In this document: positions 21,756-31,670 of the stretch, one piece after another
Numbering within the stretch: the first letter of the stretch is position 1
Layout of the letters: each line of letters opens with the position of its first letter
From: Isoetes taiwanensis
Lineage: Eukaryota; Streptophyta; Lycopodiopsida; Isoetales; Isoetaceae
Length of the DNA stretch: 64,000 bases
Assembly (NCBI GenBank): GCA_021234155.1
Contig: JAJEKV010000139.1
Location: forward strand, 578,809-642,808
Direction: 5' to 3'
Program-made: the position numbers and the translations under genes
Notes under the pieces: model-generated
The model's database searches: none
Seen by the model: the letters and a program-made list of their open reading frames with translations, nothing else
Told to the model about the DNA's origin: nothing

Positions 21756-23795
21756 TGGAGTGCCTAGGTGGCATGGTTGAGCCTAGGTGGCATGCCTGAT
21801 CCACCTTGGCATGTTGGAGCCTAGGTGGCATGTTGGAGCCCACATGGCATGTTTGAGCCACCTTGGCATGTTTGAGCCTAGGTGGCATGTTGGAGCCTAG
21901 GTGGCATGTTTGAGCCACCTTGGCATGTTGTAGCCACCTTGGCATGTTTGTGGCATGTTGGAGCCTAGGTGGCATGTTGGAGCCACCTTGGCATGTTTGA
22001 GCCACCTTGGAGCCTAGGTGGCATGTTTGAGCCACCTTATCATGTTGGAGCCTAGGTGGCATGTTGGAGCCTCCTTGTCATGTTGGAGCCACCTTGGCAT
22101 GTTGGAGCCCACGTGGCATGTTGGAGCCCACGTGGCATGTTTGAGCCACCTTGGCATGTTTGAGCCTAGGTGGCATGTTGGAGCCTAGGTGGCATGTTTG
22201 AGCCTATAGCGGCATGTTTGTGGCATGTTGGAGCCTAGGTGGCATGTTGGAGCCACTTTGACATGTTTGCGCCACCTTGGAGCCTAGGTGGCATTTTTGA
22301 GCCACCTCGTCATGTTGGAGCCTAGGTGGCATGTTGGAGCCACCTTGTCATGTTGGAGCCAAGGTGGCATGTTGGAGCCACCTTGGCATGTTGGCCCTAG
22401 GTGGCATGTTGGAGCCCATGTGGCATGTTTGAGCCACCTTGGCATGTTTGAGCCTAGGTGGCATGTTGGAGCCTAGGTGGCATGTTTGAGCCACCTTGGC
22501 ATGTTTGAGCCTATAGTGGAATGTTGGAGCCTAGGTGGTATGTTTGAGCCACCTTGGCATGTTTGAGAATGTTGGAGCCTAGGTGGCATGTTTGAGCCAC
22601 CTTGTCATGTTGGAGCCTAGGTGGCATGTATGAGCCTAGGTGGCATGTTTGAGCCACCTTGGCATGTTGAGCCTATATATGGCATGTTGGACCCTAGGTG
22701 GCATGTTTGAGCCACCTTGGCATGTTGGAGCCTAGGTGGCATGTTGGAGCCTAGGTCGCAAGGGCATGTTTGACCACCTTGGCATGTTTGAGCCACCTTG
22801 GCATGTTGGAGCCACCTTGGCATGTTGGAGCCTAGGTGGCATGGTTGAGCCTAGGTGGCATGCCTGATCCACCTTGGCATGTTGGAGCCTAGGTGGCATG
22901 TTGGAGCCCACATGGCATGTTTGAGCCACCTTGGCATGTTTTAGCCTAGGTGGCATGTATGATTGGAGCCTAGAAGGCATGTTGGAGCCCACGTGCCATG
23001 TTTGAGCCACCTTGGCATGTTGGAGCCTAGGTGGCCTTGGAGCCCACGTGGCATGTTTGAGCCACCTTGGCATGTTGGAGCCTAGGTGGCATGTTTGAGT
23101 CACCTTGGCATGTTGGAGCCTTGATGGCATGTTTGAGCCACCTTGGCATGTTTGAGCCTAGGTGGCATGTTGGAGCCTAGGTGGCATGTTTGAGCCACCT
23201 TGGCATGTTGGAGCCTAGGTGGCATGTTGGAGCCCACATGGCATGTTTGAGCCACCTTGGCATGTTGGAGCCTAGGTGGCATGTTGGAGCCCATGTGGCA
23301 TGTTCGAGTCACCTTGGCGTCTAGGTGGCATATTGGAGCCGTGGCATGTTTGAGCCACCTTGGCATGTTAGAGCCTAGGTGGCATTTTGGAGCCCGCCTT
23401 GGCATGTTGGAGCCTAGGTGGCATGTTGTGAGCCACCTTGGCATGTTGGAGCCAGCGGGCATGTTTGAGATACCTTGGCATGTTTGAGCCTGGGTGGCAT
23501 GTTGGAGCCAAGGTGTCATGTTTGAGCCACCTTGACATGTTGGAGCCTAGGTGCATGTTGGAGCCCACGTGGCATGTTTGAGCCACCTTGGCATGTTGGA
23601 GCCCACATGGCATGTTTGAGCCACCTTGTATTGGAGCCTAGTTGGCATATTGGAGCCCACGTGGCATGATTGAGCCACCTTGGCATGTTGGAGCCTAGGT
23701 GGCATGTTGGAGTCCACGTGACATGTTTGAGCCACCTTGGCATGTTAGAGCCACCTTGGCATGTTATAGTAGGTGTGGCATGTTTGAGTCCTTCA
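21755..23795 (+). repeat. 19-bp minisatellite array, right block (about 100 units)
   Basis: Three unit types alternate: CATGTTTGAGCCACCTTGG, CATGTTGGAGCCTAGGTGG and CATGTTGGAGCCCACGTGG. Adjacent units of the first two types contain CCACC and GGTGG, so they can pair as small hairpins; the third type contains the palindrome CACGTG. Occasional truncated units occur. Long open frames on both strands are a by-product of the repeat, not genes. Confidence 0.95.
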
Positions 23796-23989
23796 AGAAA
23801 TGCCTATATGATGCCAACCCGTCCATCTTTGGTTCTTCATATCAATGTGTCTTCTACAAGTTGCCAAGTGACGGATGTCTTCAAGTTTCACGCCTAGAAG
23901 CTCACACACACACATGTATGAAGCCAAATGCCGTGAAGTGTGTCAAGTTGTAATGGCATGTAGACAACTTGGTCATACATGGATTCTTA

Positions 23990-24260
23990 GAAAACCATAA
24001 AACCACACCTAAAAAAAAAAAAAAAAACACTACCTTAAAAAACAACACCTTAAAAAAAACATCCCTTCAAAAAACCATACCGCCTGAGAAAACAACACAT
24101 CCTTAAAAAAGAGACTACGCCTCCTTAAGAAACCACACATTCTTAAAAAAAAAAAACTACGGCTCCCTAAGAAAAACTACAGCATATCCTTGAAAAACCA
24201 CACCTCCGTATAACTACGTGTAGGTTTTTTTCAAATCTTCAAAAAAACAATCCGTAGTGT
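23990..24260. repeat. A-rich degenerate repeat
   Basis: Many short variants of CCTTAAAAAACCACACC, each separated by A runs. It resembles the complementary-strand style of the 12.2 kb and 16 kb repeats. The end near 25043-25065 (AAAGGGCAAATACTTGTTTA) resembles 12341-12363, suggesting the same element family. Confidence 0.6.
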
Positions 24261-25071
24261 GTTTTTACTGTTGTTTTCAACTGTGGAACAAATTTTGGGG
24301 TTGTAGTGTCTTCACCGTTTTGCAGATGGCTGAGGTAGATGGCTTTCCCTTGCGAACTAGCCTCTTGCTCCAGTTAGAAATTTGCACGCCCACTCTATAG
24401 AAGACATGCTAGTTGAGTGACCCAGCCTCCAAGATCTATTCGAGATTCTTGACGAATGTTCTAGAATGGGCATATATGAAAAACAAAGGATGTAAAAAAA
24501 GTGACATTTCTACAAGAGAATCAAATCTCTTACGCCATTCGCTCCACATGACATCTCCAGGTTCGGCACTACCTATATTTGATCGGAGAGTTTTCTCTGT
24601 CCACGTGAGGCCGGAGATGTTGCTGGAGAAACAGGGGATCGAAGGAACTTAGCGGCACAACTTTATAGATGACGGAGGCGTTTTTACATCATATAAAACT
24701 AATAGAGAATTCCAGTAATTTCAACCAAACGTGTATTACAGATTTGGTGATATGTACTGAAACTTTATTCTTAATAAAACCACATACTATCTAGGTAGAC
24801 TCCTATACCTAGGACACAAATCACATCCTATTTAGGTAGCTATGACCGAAACACCAATTTAAATGCAATATCAAGTTGGTTTCCATTTCTGGATTCATAG
24901 ATGTCATCTTTGGGCATGAGCCATGATAAAAATTTTAACAAGCAATGTTTAAGATTCGCCCTCTAGAGGCTTGAAATGTCTACAAGGTGATAGTTTAAAG
25001 TCTAGATTTTTCTTGTCTAACTAACGTAGATTTTTGAGTCGTCCCAAAGGGCAAATACTTGTTTATGCTAA
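24261..25071. other. Gene-free stretch
   Basis: Contains a short plus-strand frame (24413-24652) without recognisable domains and AT-rich filler. Confidence 0.55.
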
Positions 25072-25209
25072 GCATATTCAAAAACCATATATTGATTGCT
25101 TGAAAATTTTGTTAAAATTTTGTTTGCCATCAAAGTTGCTGTATATTCAAAACCTGTATACTGATTGCTTGAAAATTTTATTAAAATTTTGTTTATCAGC
25201 AAAGTTGCT
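25072..25209 (+). repeat. 69-bp tandem duplication, in frame
   Basis: 25072-25140 and 25141-25209 are 69-base direct copies with a handful of differences, sharing TTGCTTGAAAATTTT and CAAAGTTGCT. The unit length is a multiple of three, so a short open frame repeats (ILLKFCL twice), but it has no other sign of coding. Confidence 0.9.
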
Positions 25210-26103
25210 GGGCAATGGCAGGTGGAGGGATCTCTTCAAAGCAGGTGCATCAATGTAAACATTGTAAGACTTTAGACAACCAATGTAAGCAGTTATCTCA
25301 ATTTCAATGTAAGCAGTTGTAAGCAGTTGTTGTCCTCAACTTCATGCATGGGAGGACACATATGGGCATCTTTGATGACTTGGCTCGATGAGTGGAAGGA
25401 CATGGATCACGGTGCCTCCTTTGATTTCTCTTGGCTAATTCTTAATTAATCTTGAATTATTGTTCAATATTTTGTATGCACATCATATCAACTTTTATAC
25501 TTTATCTTAACCCCGTGAGAAGCTCTCCATCCTTCAGCCCATCAAAAGCACACACACGAATTTTACAACTCCATCGTCTCTGCAACATTTTCAACCTCAA
25601 CATCCATCCTGCTAATAGTTGATGATCAACAACAAGTTCATGCCAGTTGTCGAATCTAGGAAATTTTTTCATGTGATTAGGGCATCAAATATCTGAAGCA
25701 AATTTTCTTGGAAGAGCATTAAAGTAGAATACTTTTGGTTTTCATTTAGAAAAACCATACCAAATTAAGCCATCTACTAAAATTGACCTGAGTTCTAATT
25801 GTGGTCCTCAAACCTGGCACAAAACCTAGCTACAAAGAGGGATGCATTTTTGAGCACTCTTTAACAAGAAAAATAATAGAACATTAAAGCACTCTTGTTC
25901 TATCTATCTATCTATCTATCTAAAAAAATTGAAAGATGTACACTTCAAGCACTTGTTAGGCTGTTAATTTGTAGTACAAAAACAACACAGTGGAAACATG
26001 CCGACCAATTATTTTTGAGTCCGCAAATAATGATGTGTAGTGGTACCTCCAAGAAAGTGGGAACTGGATATGCAGCAGTGCAGTGACAACCATACTAGAT
26101 ATA
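25210..26103. other. Gene-free stretch with a (TCTA)n microsatellite at 25901-25922
   Basis: Holds a small direct repeat AATGTAAGCAGTT near 25280-25325 and five to six TCTA units. Nothing else is supported. Confidence 0.6.
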
Positions 26104-26625
26104 TCAGCCGCCACATGATGGAGATTCATGCAACACCAAAAGAGGGGTGCTCAAATAGGTTGGCACGGTAATCGAAAAAATGTTAGGACAACCCCTAGGG
26201 CGTTTGTAGCTCAGAGCCTTCTTGCCGGGGTAATGCTGTCTGTGCACCCTGAGAGTCGTATAGCTGTTGCAAGTATTGCCTCCACTGCTCACGAGTGATG
26301 TTCCCTGTGGGCTGTACTGGCTTTCTAAGAACCCTTCGTCAGAAGGTCCTGGGGTGACGTTTTAGGAGGTAAAACATTTCCCTTTGATGCTCTGCAATGT
26401 ACCTGGCTTTCTTAGCTTTAAGGAAGATGCGGTACTGTCTGACTGCATGTGGGTGTAAAGCAGGGTCTATGACCTGGCGGAGCGAGCGTTTGTGTTCCTT
26501 GCACTCTGCATCAAACCATTGATTACGTGGGAAGGTTGTGTTCCTGGAGGTCCGTCGCGGGCGGCTTATCCCAAAGCACCTCTCTGCCGTAGTCCTAAGC
26601 AATCCACCCTTATTTAACATTTCTT
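26104..26625 (-). mobile_element. LINE (non-LTR retrotransposon) fragment, endonuclease-RT linker region
   Basis: Reads on the minus strand as the region between the endonuclease and reverse transcriptase of a plant LINE: NQWFDAECKEHKRSLRQ, RIFLKAKKARYIAEHQRE, LLKRHPRTF, then KPVQPTGNITREQWRQYLQQ and LYDSQGAQTALPRQEGSE. A stop codon (TGA where TGG for Trp is expected after RHPRTF) and another stop about 45 codons later interrupt it. Neither the catalytic endonuclease core nor the RT FADD motif is present. It is a dead 5'- and 3'-truncated piece. Confidence 0.8.
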
Positions 26626-27343
26626 GTCCAAAGTTTCACATGCATTATTTAGTGCCATCCGTACACGCGGGCAATGAAGCCTTTAAATTCAACTTATATT
26701 CTTTTTCTTTGTTTAGGTATGTTCTAATGTTTTAATCCCTTGCCATCTTCCTATATATATGCCACATATATGCATTCTTGAGCATAAATGGAAAAACACT
26801 AGATTTCTTATATGCTCAATGTGGTGAGTTTTGGTTCTTGAGAATACCTTAGAGTGTCCTTAAGAAAAAAAAAAAGCATTAAATTGAATCTGCTCTTTAT
26901 GATCTAATAAGTCTTGACAAAATGGTATTGTGGTAGCTAATTGAGCATGAAAATTGGTCTACATATTCAACATATACTGATTGGTTGGAAAATATATCAT
27001 AAGGAATTGCTTATTCAAAAAAGTATGTCCCTAGAGCTCGTATACTAATTCACATGCCCAAGGATTGTACCTCATGAAGTACCAACAACTAGAAATTCCC
27101 AAGATTCAACATCATGGCTCGTCAATGGGAAGTTGTGTTGTTAAATGAATCATTTAAGATATTGATCCTCTCTAAAGTAGAAAGAATATAAAACGAGAGG
27201 TAAATCACATCAACACTCGCAGACATCAATGTCTTTCACTGCTACAACACTCTAATGCTTATATGTGTCTATTGCACCTGAAACATATATTTTTCCAAAA
27301 ATGTATTTTCACACGTCCACCACTAATGGCCAAGCACACGTTT
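26626..27343. other. Gene-free stretch
   Basis: AT-rich; only chance frames were seen. Confidence 0.6.
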
Positions 27344-27538
27344 CACTACTACAAAAATTGGTAGAAATGGCACAAAAGTGACGTTTCTGCTCCGCCATTT
27401 GCAGAGCATAAATGTCACTTTTGTGTCATTTGGAGAGCACAAACGTCATAAATGGCACAAAAGTGACGTTTCTGCTCCGTAAAAAGGCAGAGCATAAATG
27501 TCACTTTTGTACCATTTCTGCCTATTTTTGTTGTAGTG
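27344..27538. mobile_element. CACTA-type MITE with 3-bp target duplication
   Basis: A 195-base element starts CACTACTACAAAAATTGG and ends CCTATTTTTGTTGTAGTG. The terminal inverted repeats carry the CACTA signature of the En/Spm (CMC) superfamily. TTT flanks it on both sides (27341-27343 and 27539-27541), the 3-bp target duplication expected of that superfamily. The interior is two nested inverted copies of GTGACGTTTCTGCTC and AAATGTCACTTTTG, so the transcript can fold into a long hairpin. It has no coding capacity and depends on a transposase elsewhere. Confidence 0.9.
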
Positions 27539-27827
27539 TTTCTAGTACAATATTATGAACAACAATTCTAACAAGTGCATCCATCAAAATTAGTGTGAGC
27601 ATTAAGAAGGAAGACAACTTCCATGGTCCTTTGAGCAACAACAAATTTACAAGCGATTACGATATAAAAATTATATTGCTTTCTAAATTCCATTGCCTTC
27701 CATCTCACCCCTGGTACCACGCTTCTCTACCCCAAGCCCCCGCTACTACCCTTTTCTACCTCAAGCCTGCCCTATTGCTAGTTAAATTTTTATTTTATTT
27801 TTCAAACCAAAGAAACAACATATCCCA

Positions 27828-28010
27828 TAACAACATACTTTTAATAGTCTTAAAAGTATTATATAATTAAAATTTCGAATTGATATATTAAGAACCTATA
27901 TTATCACTACAATGTGAGTGTCATTTTTTTTACAATTTGTCGGTGCAAAAGAGATCTTCATTGCTTTTGTATCATAGATAACAAGATAATTTTGTAGTGT
28001 AATAAGCTTT
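27828..28010 (-). pseudogene. Stray copy of the 3' end of the neighbouring aspartic protease gene
   Basis: This stretch repeats 28320-28545, which is the last 25 codons and 3' flank of the intact protease gene. On the minus strand it still reads NYLVIYDTKAMKISFAPT against NYLVTYDTKALKISFAPT in the intact gene. The shared 3' flank includes TAATAGTCTTAAAAGTATTA and a run continuing to ACAATGTGAGTGTCA. Upstream coding sequence is absent, so this is a truncated remnant of a tandem gene duplicate. Confidence 0.85.
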
Positions 28011-28460
28011 TATGAAGATCATTGTAGTGCGAAAGATCATTGTAGTGCAGTAAGCTTTTACGAAGATATTGAAAATATGACAAGTAGGGTGGGCAGTTTA
28101 TTTTTTGGTCTTCTTTCATTTCTTACTTTGAGAGATGATGTTATATGATGGCTGCACTTTGGCCGCGTTTTATATTGGAATTAAAAAAAATTGAATTTCT
28201 TTTTGTTTTGGTATGTTATGAAATTTGTGCTATATTTAATATTTTATATATTATTCATGAACTTGCCAATGTTTTTTAAATTGTTTATCTTTTTTCAAAT
28301 AAAAAAACAACGTATGCCATAACAACATACTTTTAATAGTCCTAAAAGTATTATATAATCAAAACAACATACTTTTAATAGTCTTAAAAGTATTATATAA
28401 TCAAAATTTTGTATTGATATATTACTTAAGAATCTCAATTATCACTATACAATGTGAGTG

Positions 28461-29762
28461 TCAAATTTTTTTACAATCTGTTGGTGCAAAAGAGATCTTC
28501 AATGCTTTTGTATCATAGGTAACCAGATAATTTTGTTGCATTATATTTCCGATAATGCCAACAGGCGCAGAATCGATAGAGGATATCAAGATGCACAATG
28601 TAGTATTATCTGAGATATCCACGTAGTTCTCATGTGGAGGGCTAAAGGAAGCCCCCCGGAAATGGAAAGTGAGTGAAGGGATCTTCACATTTGGTGTGCG
28701 TGAAATGTTGAAACAAAGGCAGGGATCAAAAGAGACTTGAGGCAAATTTGGTAATGCTTCAATGAATGCATTTTTTACAGCATCGGAAACATGTTTTTCC
28801 ATATAAGTCCATGTAGTACCAGAATCAAAGATGGTGCCTTCGGGATTGAGCTCTAAAGAAGAATTACATCTGGAGATGACAGTATTTCCGACACGGATAC
28901 TTTGCAAGTGTATGTAGTATTGTTCCTCCCTAAGAATTGGAGTAGAACTAGCTGAAGGATGTGGGATGGTAGGCGAGGTTCCAAAGAACATAGTACTATC
29001 CTTATCCTCGCTATCCTCGCTATCATGCGTAAGACAATAGGAGAATGTTCCATTAATAAAAGGCAACTGGGAGACAAGAGAATAAGGCTCTCGATTTAGT
29101 CCAACAAGACCGTCCTCGTAAATTAAGTTGCCAACAACAGTATGGGAACATCCCAATGTTATATTGGCAGATCGAGAGGCACTTGAGGAGGAACCCAATG
29201 TTAAGACATCATTGATATATTCTCCCTTACTATAGGAGGAGTCAATATAGCCATAATTATAGGTGCAAGGATAATGAGAAAGAGTTTTAGAATGAAGACC
29301 ATGGGTGGAGTTATTTTTCCTACAAGAAGCTATAGGGAGAGGTGCGCACACTTTAGAATTGGAGTGACATGAAATAGTGGAGAAGGATTTAGATTGTTTA
29401 GAATCTAAAAAAGTTGGGCATGAATCACACTTTGTTTCATTGTCAGGGCATGAAAAACAAGGGGGGCCACACTTTACCCAGACAAGTTGACTTCCAGTGT
29501 CAAGGGATAGCCAGAATTTTCTAGGTGGAGTGCCTATTTGTAGTTCCAACCAATAACTACCATAAGCTGACATCATTTTAGATCTATCAACGCTATGGCG
29601 ATGTTCATGTATTTGCCTATCCTTTAAAGCTCCAAGACGCAGCTTCTCAGATTTTGGGAGTCCCTTGTGTGCATGGCGCATCTTCAGTCTGATTGGTTCG
29701 CCAGCCACAATGAGTATTTGCCCGACCAATAATAAGAGCCAAAAAAAGTGTAGGATCCGCAT
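28461..29762 (-). CDS. Aspartic protease, pepsin A1 family, nepenthesin/CDR1-like
   Basis: Single-exon 433-aa secreted peptidase, intact. N-terminal signal peptide (LHFFWLLLLVGQILIVAG, residues 4-21), short prosegment, then the mature enzyme. First catalytic site DTGS at residues 88-91 (SLDTGSQLVWVKC) and second DSGT at 313-316 (IFDSGTTWTY). The Cys-rich insert after the first site (CFSCPDNETKCDSCP, about 102-116) is typical of the nepenthesin-type plant insertion. The C-terminal GIIGNIMQQNYLVTYD matches the family's conserved GNFQQQN region. Several N-glycosylation sites are visible. Such proteases act in the apoplast or vacuole in protein turnover and defence signalling. The start is the first Met and is followed by a good signal peptide. 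A 3'-end copy lies just downstream, showing that this locus was once tandemly duplicated. Confidence 0.95.
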   Translation of the reverse strand: MRILHFFWLLLLVGQILIVAGEPIRLKMRHAHKGLPKSEKLRLGALKDRQIHEHRHSVDRSKMMSAYGSYWLELQIGTPPRKFWLSLDTGSQLVWVKCGPPCFSCPDNETKCDSCPTFLDSKQSKSFSTISCHSNSKVCAPLPIASCRKNNSTHGLHSKTLSHYPCTYNYGYIDSSYSKGEYINDVLTLGSSSSASRSANITLGCSHTVVGNLIYEDGLVGLNREPYSLVSQLPFINGTFSYCLTHDSEDSEDKDSTMFFGTSPTIPHPSASSTPILREEQYYIHLQSIRVGNTVISRCNSSLELNPEGTIFDSGTTWTYMEKHVSDAVKNAFIEALPNLPQVSFDPCLCFNISRTPNVKIPSLTFHFRGASFSPPHENYVDISDNTTLCILISSIDSAPVGIIGNIMQQNYLVTYDTKALKISFAPTDCKKI

Positions 29763-29803
29763 TGCACTAGGGATGTGTGTGTGAACTTTGTGAACCCATT
29801 AAC

Positions 29804-29813
29804 GATTTTTATA
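29804..29813 (-). promoter_or_regulatory. TATA box of the aspartic protease gene
   Basis: TATAAAAATC on the minus strand lies about 42 bases upstream of the start codon at 29762, so the leader would be short. A doubled ACCTTTGCCGAA motif lies just upstream (about 29829-29852). Confidence 0.55.
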
Positions 29814-29952
29814 GTTTTCTGGAGTATACCTTTGCCGAACATACCTTTGCCGAAAGGGCAGCTATTCTGGCGATGGCCTACTCCCCCAAAACATGTTACT
29901 GTTTTGTTTTGTGCTTCCTTACAAACCACAGAGGACGGGAAATAACAGCGCC

Positions 29953-30449
29953 AAGAAGTGCTCAGTACATGGTAAATTCATTATCTTATTATAAAGAAGA
30001 ATCCAAAATTAAGTCTAGCCAGAGGGCATTTGTCATTAATAGGCAATCTACCATGCAGAATAGAATCGGGAGTGTGGCCTGCGCTTTCTTGATCTTCTCA
30101 AAACCTTCTCCAAGTTGGGCTTCACCAATTGCAAATTTCCCGATGATGCAAGTTAAGCATCTGAGAGATGTTTAGATTTCCAAGCATCCAAACAAACAGA
30201 TTGCCTGAAAGCCTTTATGGTGCCGACATCTCATAGACCAATATCTGTTCTAGTGTGCCGTGACTAAGAGAAACTAGCTCTTATAACATAACCTGATTTG
30301 GCATTGGACATTTAGTTCCTTAGGCTTTCATGATCAGCAATTAATTTCTTATGATTTTGGAAGCATGCTAGGTCTTCTAGTTTTTATGTTTGGGGTTTCT
30401 CTTCTGTCTTCACAGTGGTTCTTTGGCTCATTGTTGTGTATCTGTGCAG
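29953..30449. other. Gene-free stretch
   Basis: Upstream flank of the protease gene; a 132-codon plus-strand frame over 29777-30175 overlaps the promoter and has no recognisable domain. Confidence 0.5.
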
Positions 30450-30900
30450 TTTCTTGATGCTGAAAAACAATTAAGATTTATTGGAACAAAACTTAATGGT
30501 GCTCCATTACTTGATGGAAGCTTCACAAACTGGATACAAGAGCATTTGGAAGTGAAGTAACTTTCTCAAGTCCGTCACAATAGTGGATTTCAGTCTTATC
30601 ATGAATGTTAAGAGTCATATGCCACTTCCATTTTGAATTGCATCTCACATGTTGAACACACCTACTTTGATAAGTAATTAGATAGTAGCAATTACAAATT
30701 GTAGAGTAGGTTCTGAGCAAGTATACAAGACATGTTCTTATAAGTTTACCTTAGATATCATGTTTGCATTGCTGCAGGCAAACACTCTGTCCCCAAGTGT
30801 ACGTTGTGGGTTTGAAATGGCTATGCTTGGAGCTCTTTCATCATGCACAAAAGATAACCTCAGAATCTTTCCAAAGCTTTTGCATATGTAGCATTGGATC
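30450..30900 (+). pseudogene. PHYLLO (MenC / o-succinylbenzoate synthase part), two exon fragments
   Basis: PHYLLO is the plant fusion enzyme for phylloquinone (vitamin K1) synthesis in plastids. The exon at 30450-30551 (acceptor GTGCAG) encodes FLDAEKQLRFIGTKLNG and LLDGSFTNWIQEHLE; the next, from 30778 (acceptor CTGCAG), encodes LSPSVRCGFEMAMLGALSS. This order and spacing match the N-terminal capping part of the MenC domain, where PHYLLO has a run like PLLNGS..SWIW followed by FPSVRCGLEMALLNA. The first exon ends at a possible donor GAA|GTGAAG. The second exon runs on past its expected end to a stop and shows no good donor. The MenF, MenD and MenH parts and the MenC catalytic barrel are not found. 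This is a gene fragment, probably dead. Confidence 0.65.
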
Positions 30901-31543
30901 ATCAAACCTCAGAATTCATAGTAAATTGGTTATTTTGGTTTATTCGCATGGTTGTTTTGTTTGTTTTGTTCGCAAATTATGTCCTCTCAACTAGATAGCT
31001 GCTGGTTTCACATGTTGTAGGTCCTGAGTATTTCTAGATAGCTTTTGATTTTTATAGAATAACAAGTAATATCGATTGTATTGCCAAGTGCCAAGCTGGA
31101 ATTCGGCAAGTTGAATGCATAGCTTACTCTGCAATAGATGCTATGGATTTCTTTGGGATGTCATTTATGAATTAAAGGTAATATTCGATGATTTCATGGG
31201 CTTTTTTCCTGCATAGTTAATTTGTCTTAATAGAAAGTATAACGATGTGTTGAGAATACATAACATGAATATAGTTCATACAAGCTTATGATTATATGGA
31301 GATCTGCAATTAGATATTGGAACCACATCAATTAGAAGTACCATGTGTGAAAGACAAGCATTCTGTTAAGTCAGTTGCTGCTTAAAATAGAGCTCTTGAT
31401 CCAGTACCCTAGGTAATGATTGTCAAGATCCCATTTTTTGTTGTGATTGAGAATGGACAAGTTCAATCAATTAACTTCTTTAAGTTACTGTCATCTTTTT
31501 AAGCTAGATAACCAATTGACATTGCTCTTTCCTTCACATGCAG

Positions 31544-31670
31544 GGAACTGTACTTTCAGATAAGGAAATGCAGATTTGTGATTTTTTTGTCTACATTACA
31601 CAGTTTGGGTCAGGGACATCATCTTTAAATGTAACTATGGCAGTATCAATGGTGCTACACCATTTTGCAG
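31544..31670 (+). pseudogene. SpoU-type tRNA/rRNA methyltransferase, isolated C-terminal exon
   Basis: The segment between an acceptor (CACATGCAG) and a donor (TTTGCAG|GTATT) encodes CDFFVYITQFGSGTSSLNVT followed by MAVSMVLHHFAG. This is the conserved third motif of SpoU/TrmH methyltransferases (YIPQ.G..GTASLNV..A.SIVLHHFA in plant members), which forms the knotted S-adenosylmethionine site that 2'-O-methylates ribose in tRNA or rRNA. No other exon of such an enzyme was recognised nearby, so it is an exon fragment or the visible piece of a long-intron gene. It lies less than 1 kb after the PHYLLO fragment. Confidence 0.65.

Larger units (their letters stand above)
19680..23795. mobile_element. 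Large foldback (FB-type) element with minisatellite ends
   Basis: The whole region is an imperfect palindrome. Outer left: about 360 bases of a 19-bp tandem repeat reading CAACATGCCACCTAGGCTC. Outer right: about 2 kb of the same repeat in reverse orientation. Between them two inner arms are inverted copies of each other; the loop is about 80 bases near 21181-21262. Elements with long inverted repeats built from short tandem subrepeats are known as foldback transposons, first described as Drosophila FB. The left arm carries two extra segments absent from the right arm (about 20045-20210 and 20368-20857). No transposase is recognised, so the element is non-autonomous or decayed. Outer borders and target duplications are not clear; ATTGGCAAATTTTGGGTGAC occurs at the left edge and again inside at about 20144. 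Confidence 0.75.

Noticed and set aside
21739-23743. Many long open frames on both strands (for example 139 codons at 23100-23519)
   Set aside because: They are products of the 19-bp minisatellite: every frame lacks stops when the unit lacks them. The predicted proteins are monotonous repeats with no gene signals.
21755-23795. CRISPR-like array (short repeats in a row)
   Set aside because: Units are contiguous 19-bp tandem repeats without unique spacers, in a plant nuclear context.
25034-25258. Coding gene over the 69-bp in-frame duplication
   Set aside because: The repeat keeps the frame only because its length is a multiple of three; residues are AT-driven (Leu, Lys, Phe) and no gene signals flank it.
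28853-29077. Second minus-strand frame inside the aspartic protease gene
   Set aside because: Out of frame with the intact 433-aa enzyme and without motifs.
29777-30175. 132-codon plus-strand frame upstream of the protease
   Set aside because: It overlaps the protease promoter, shows no dom features and no homology that I recognise.
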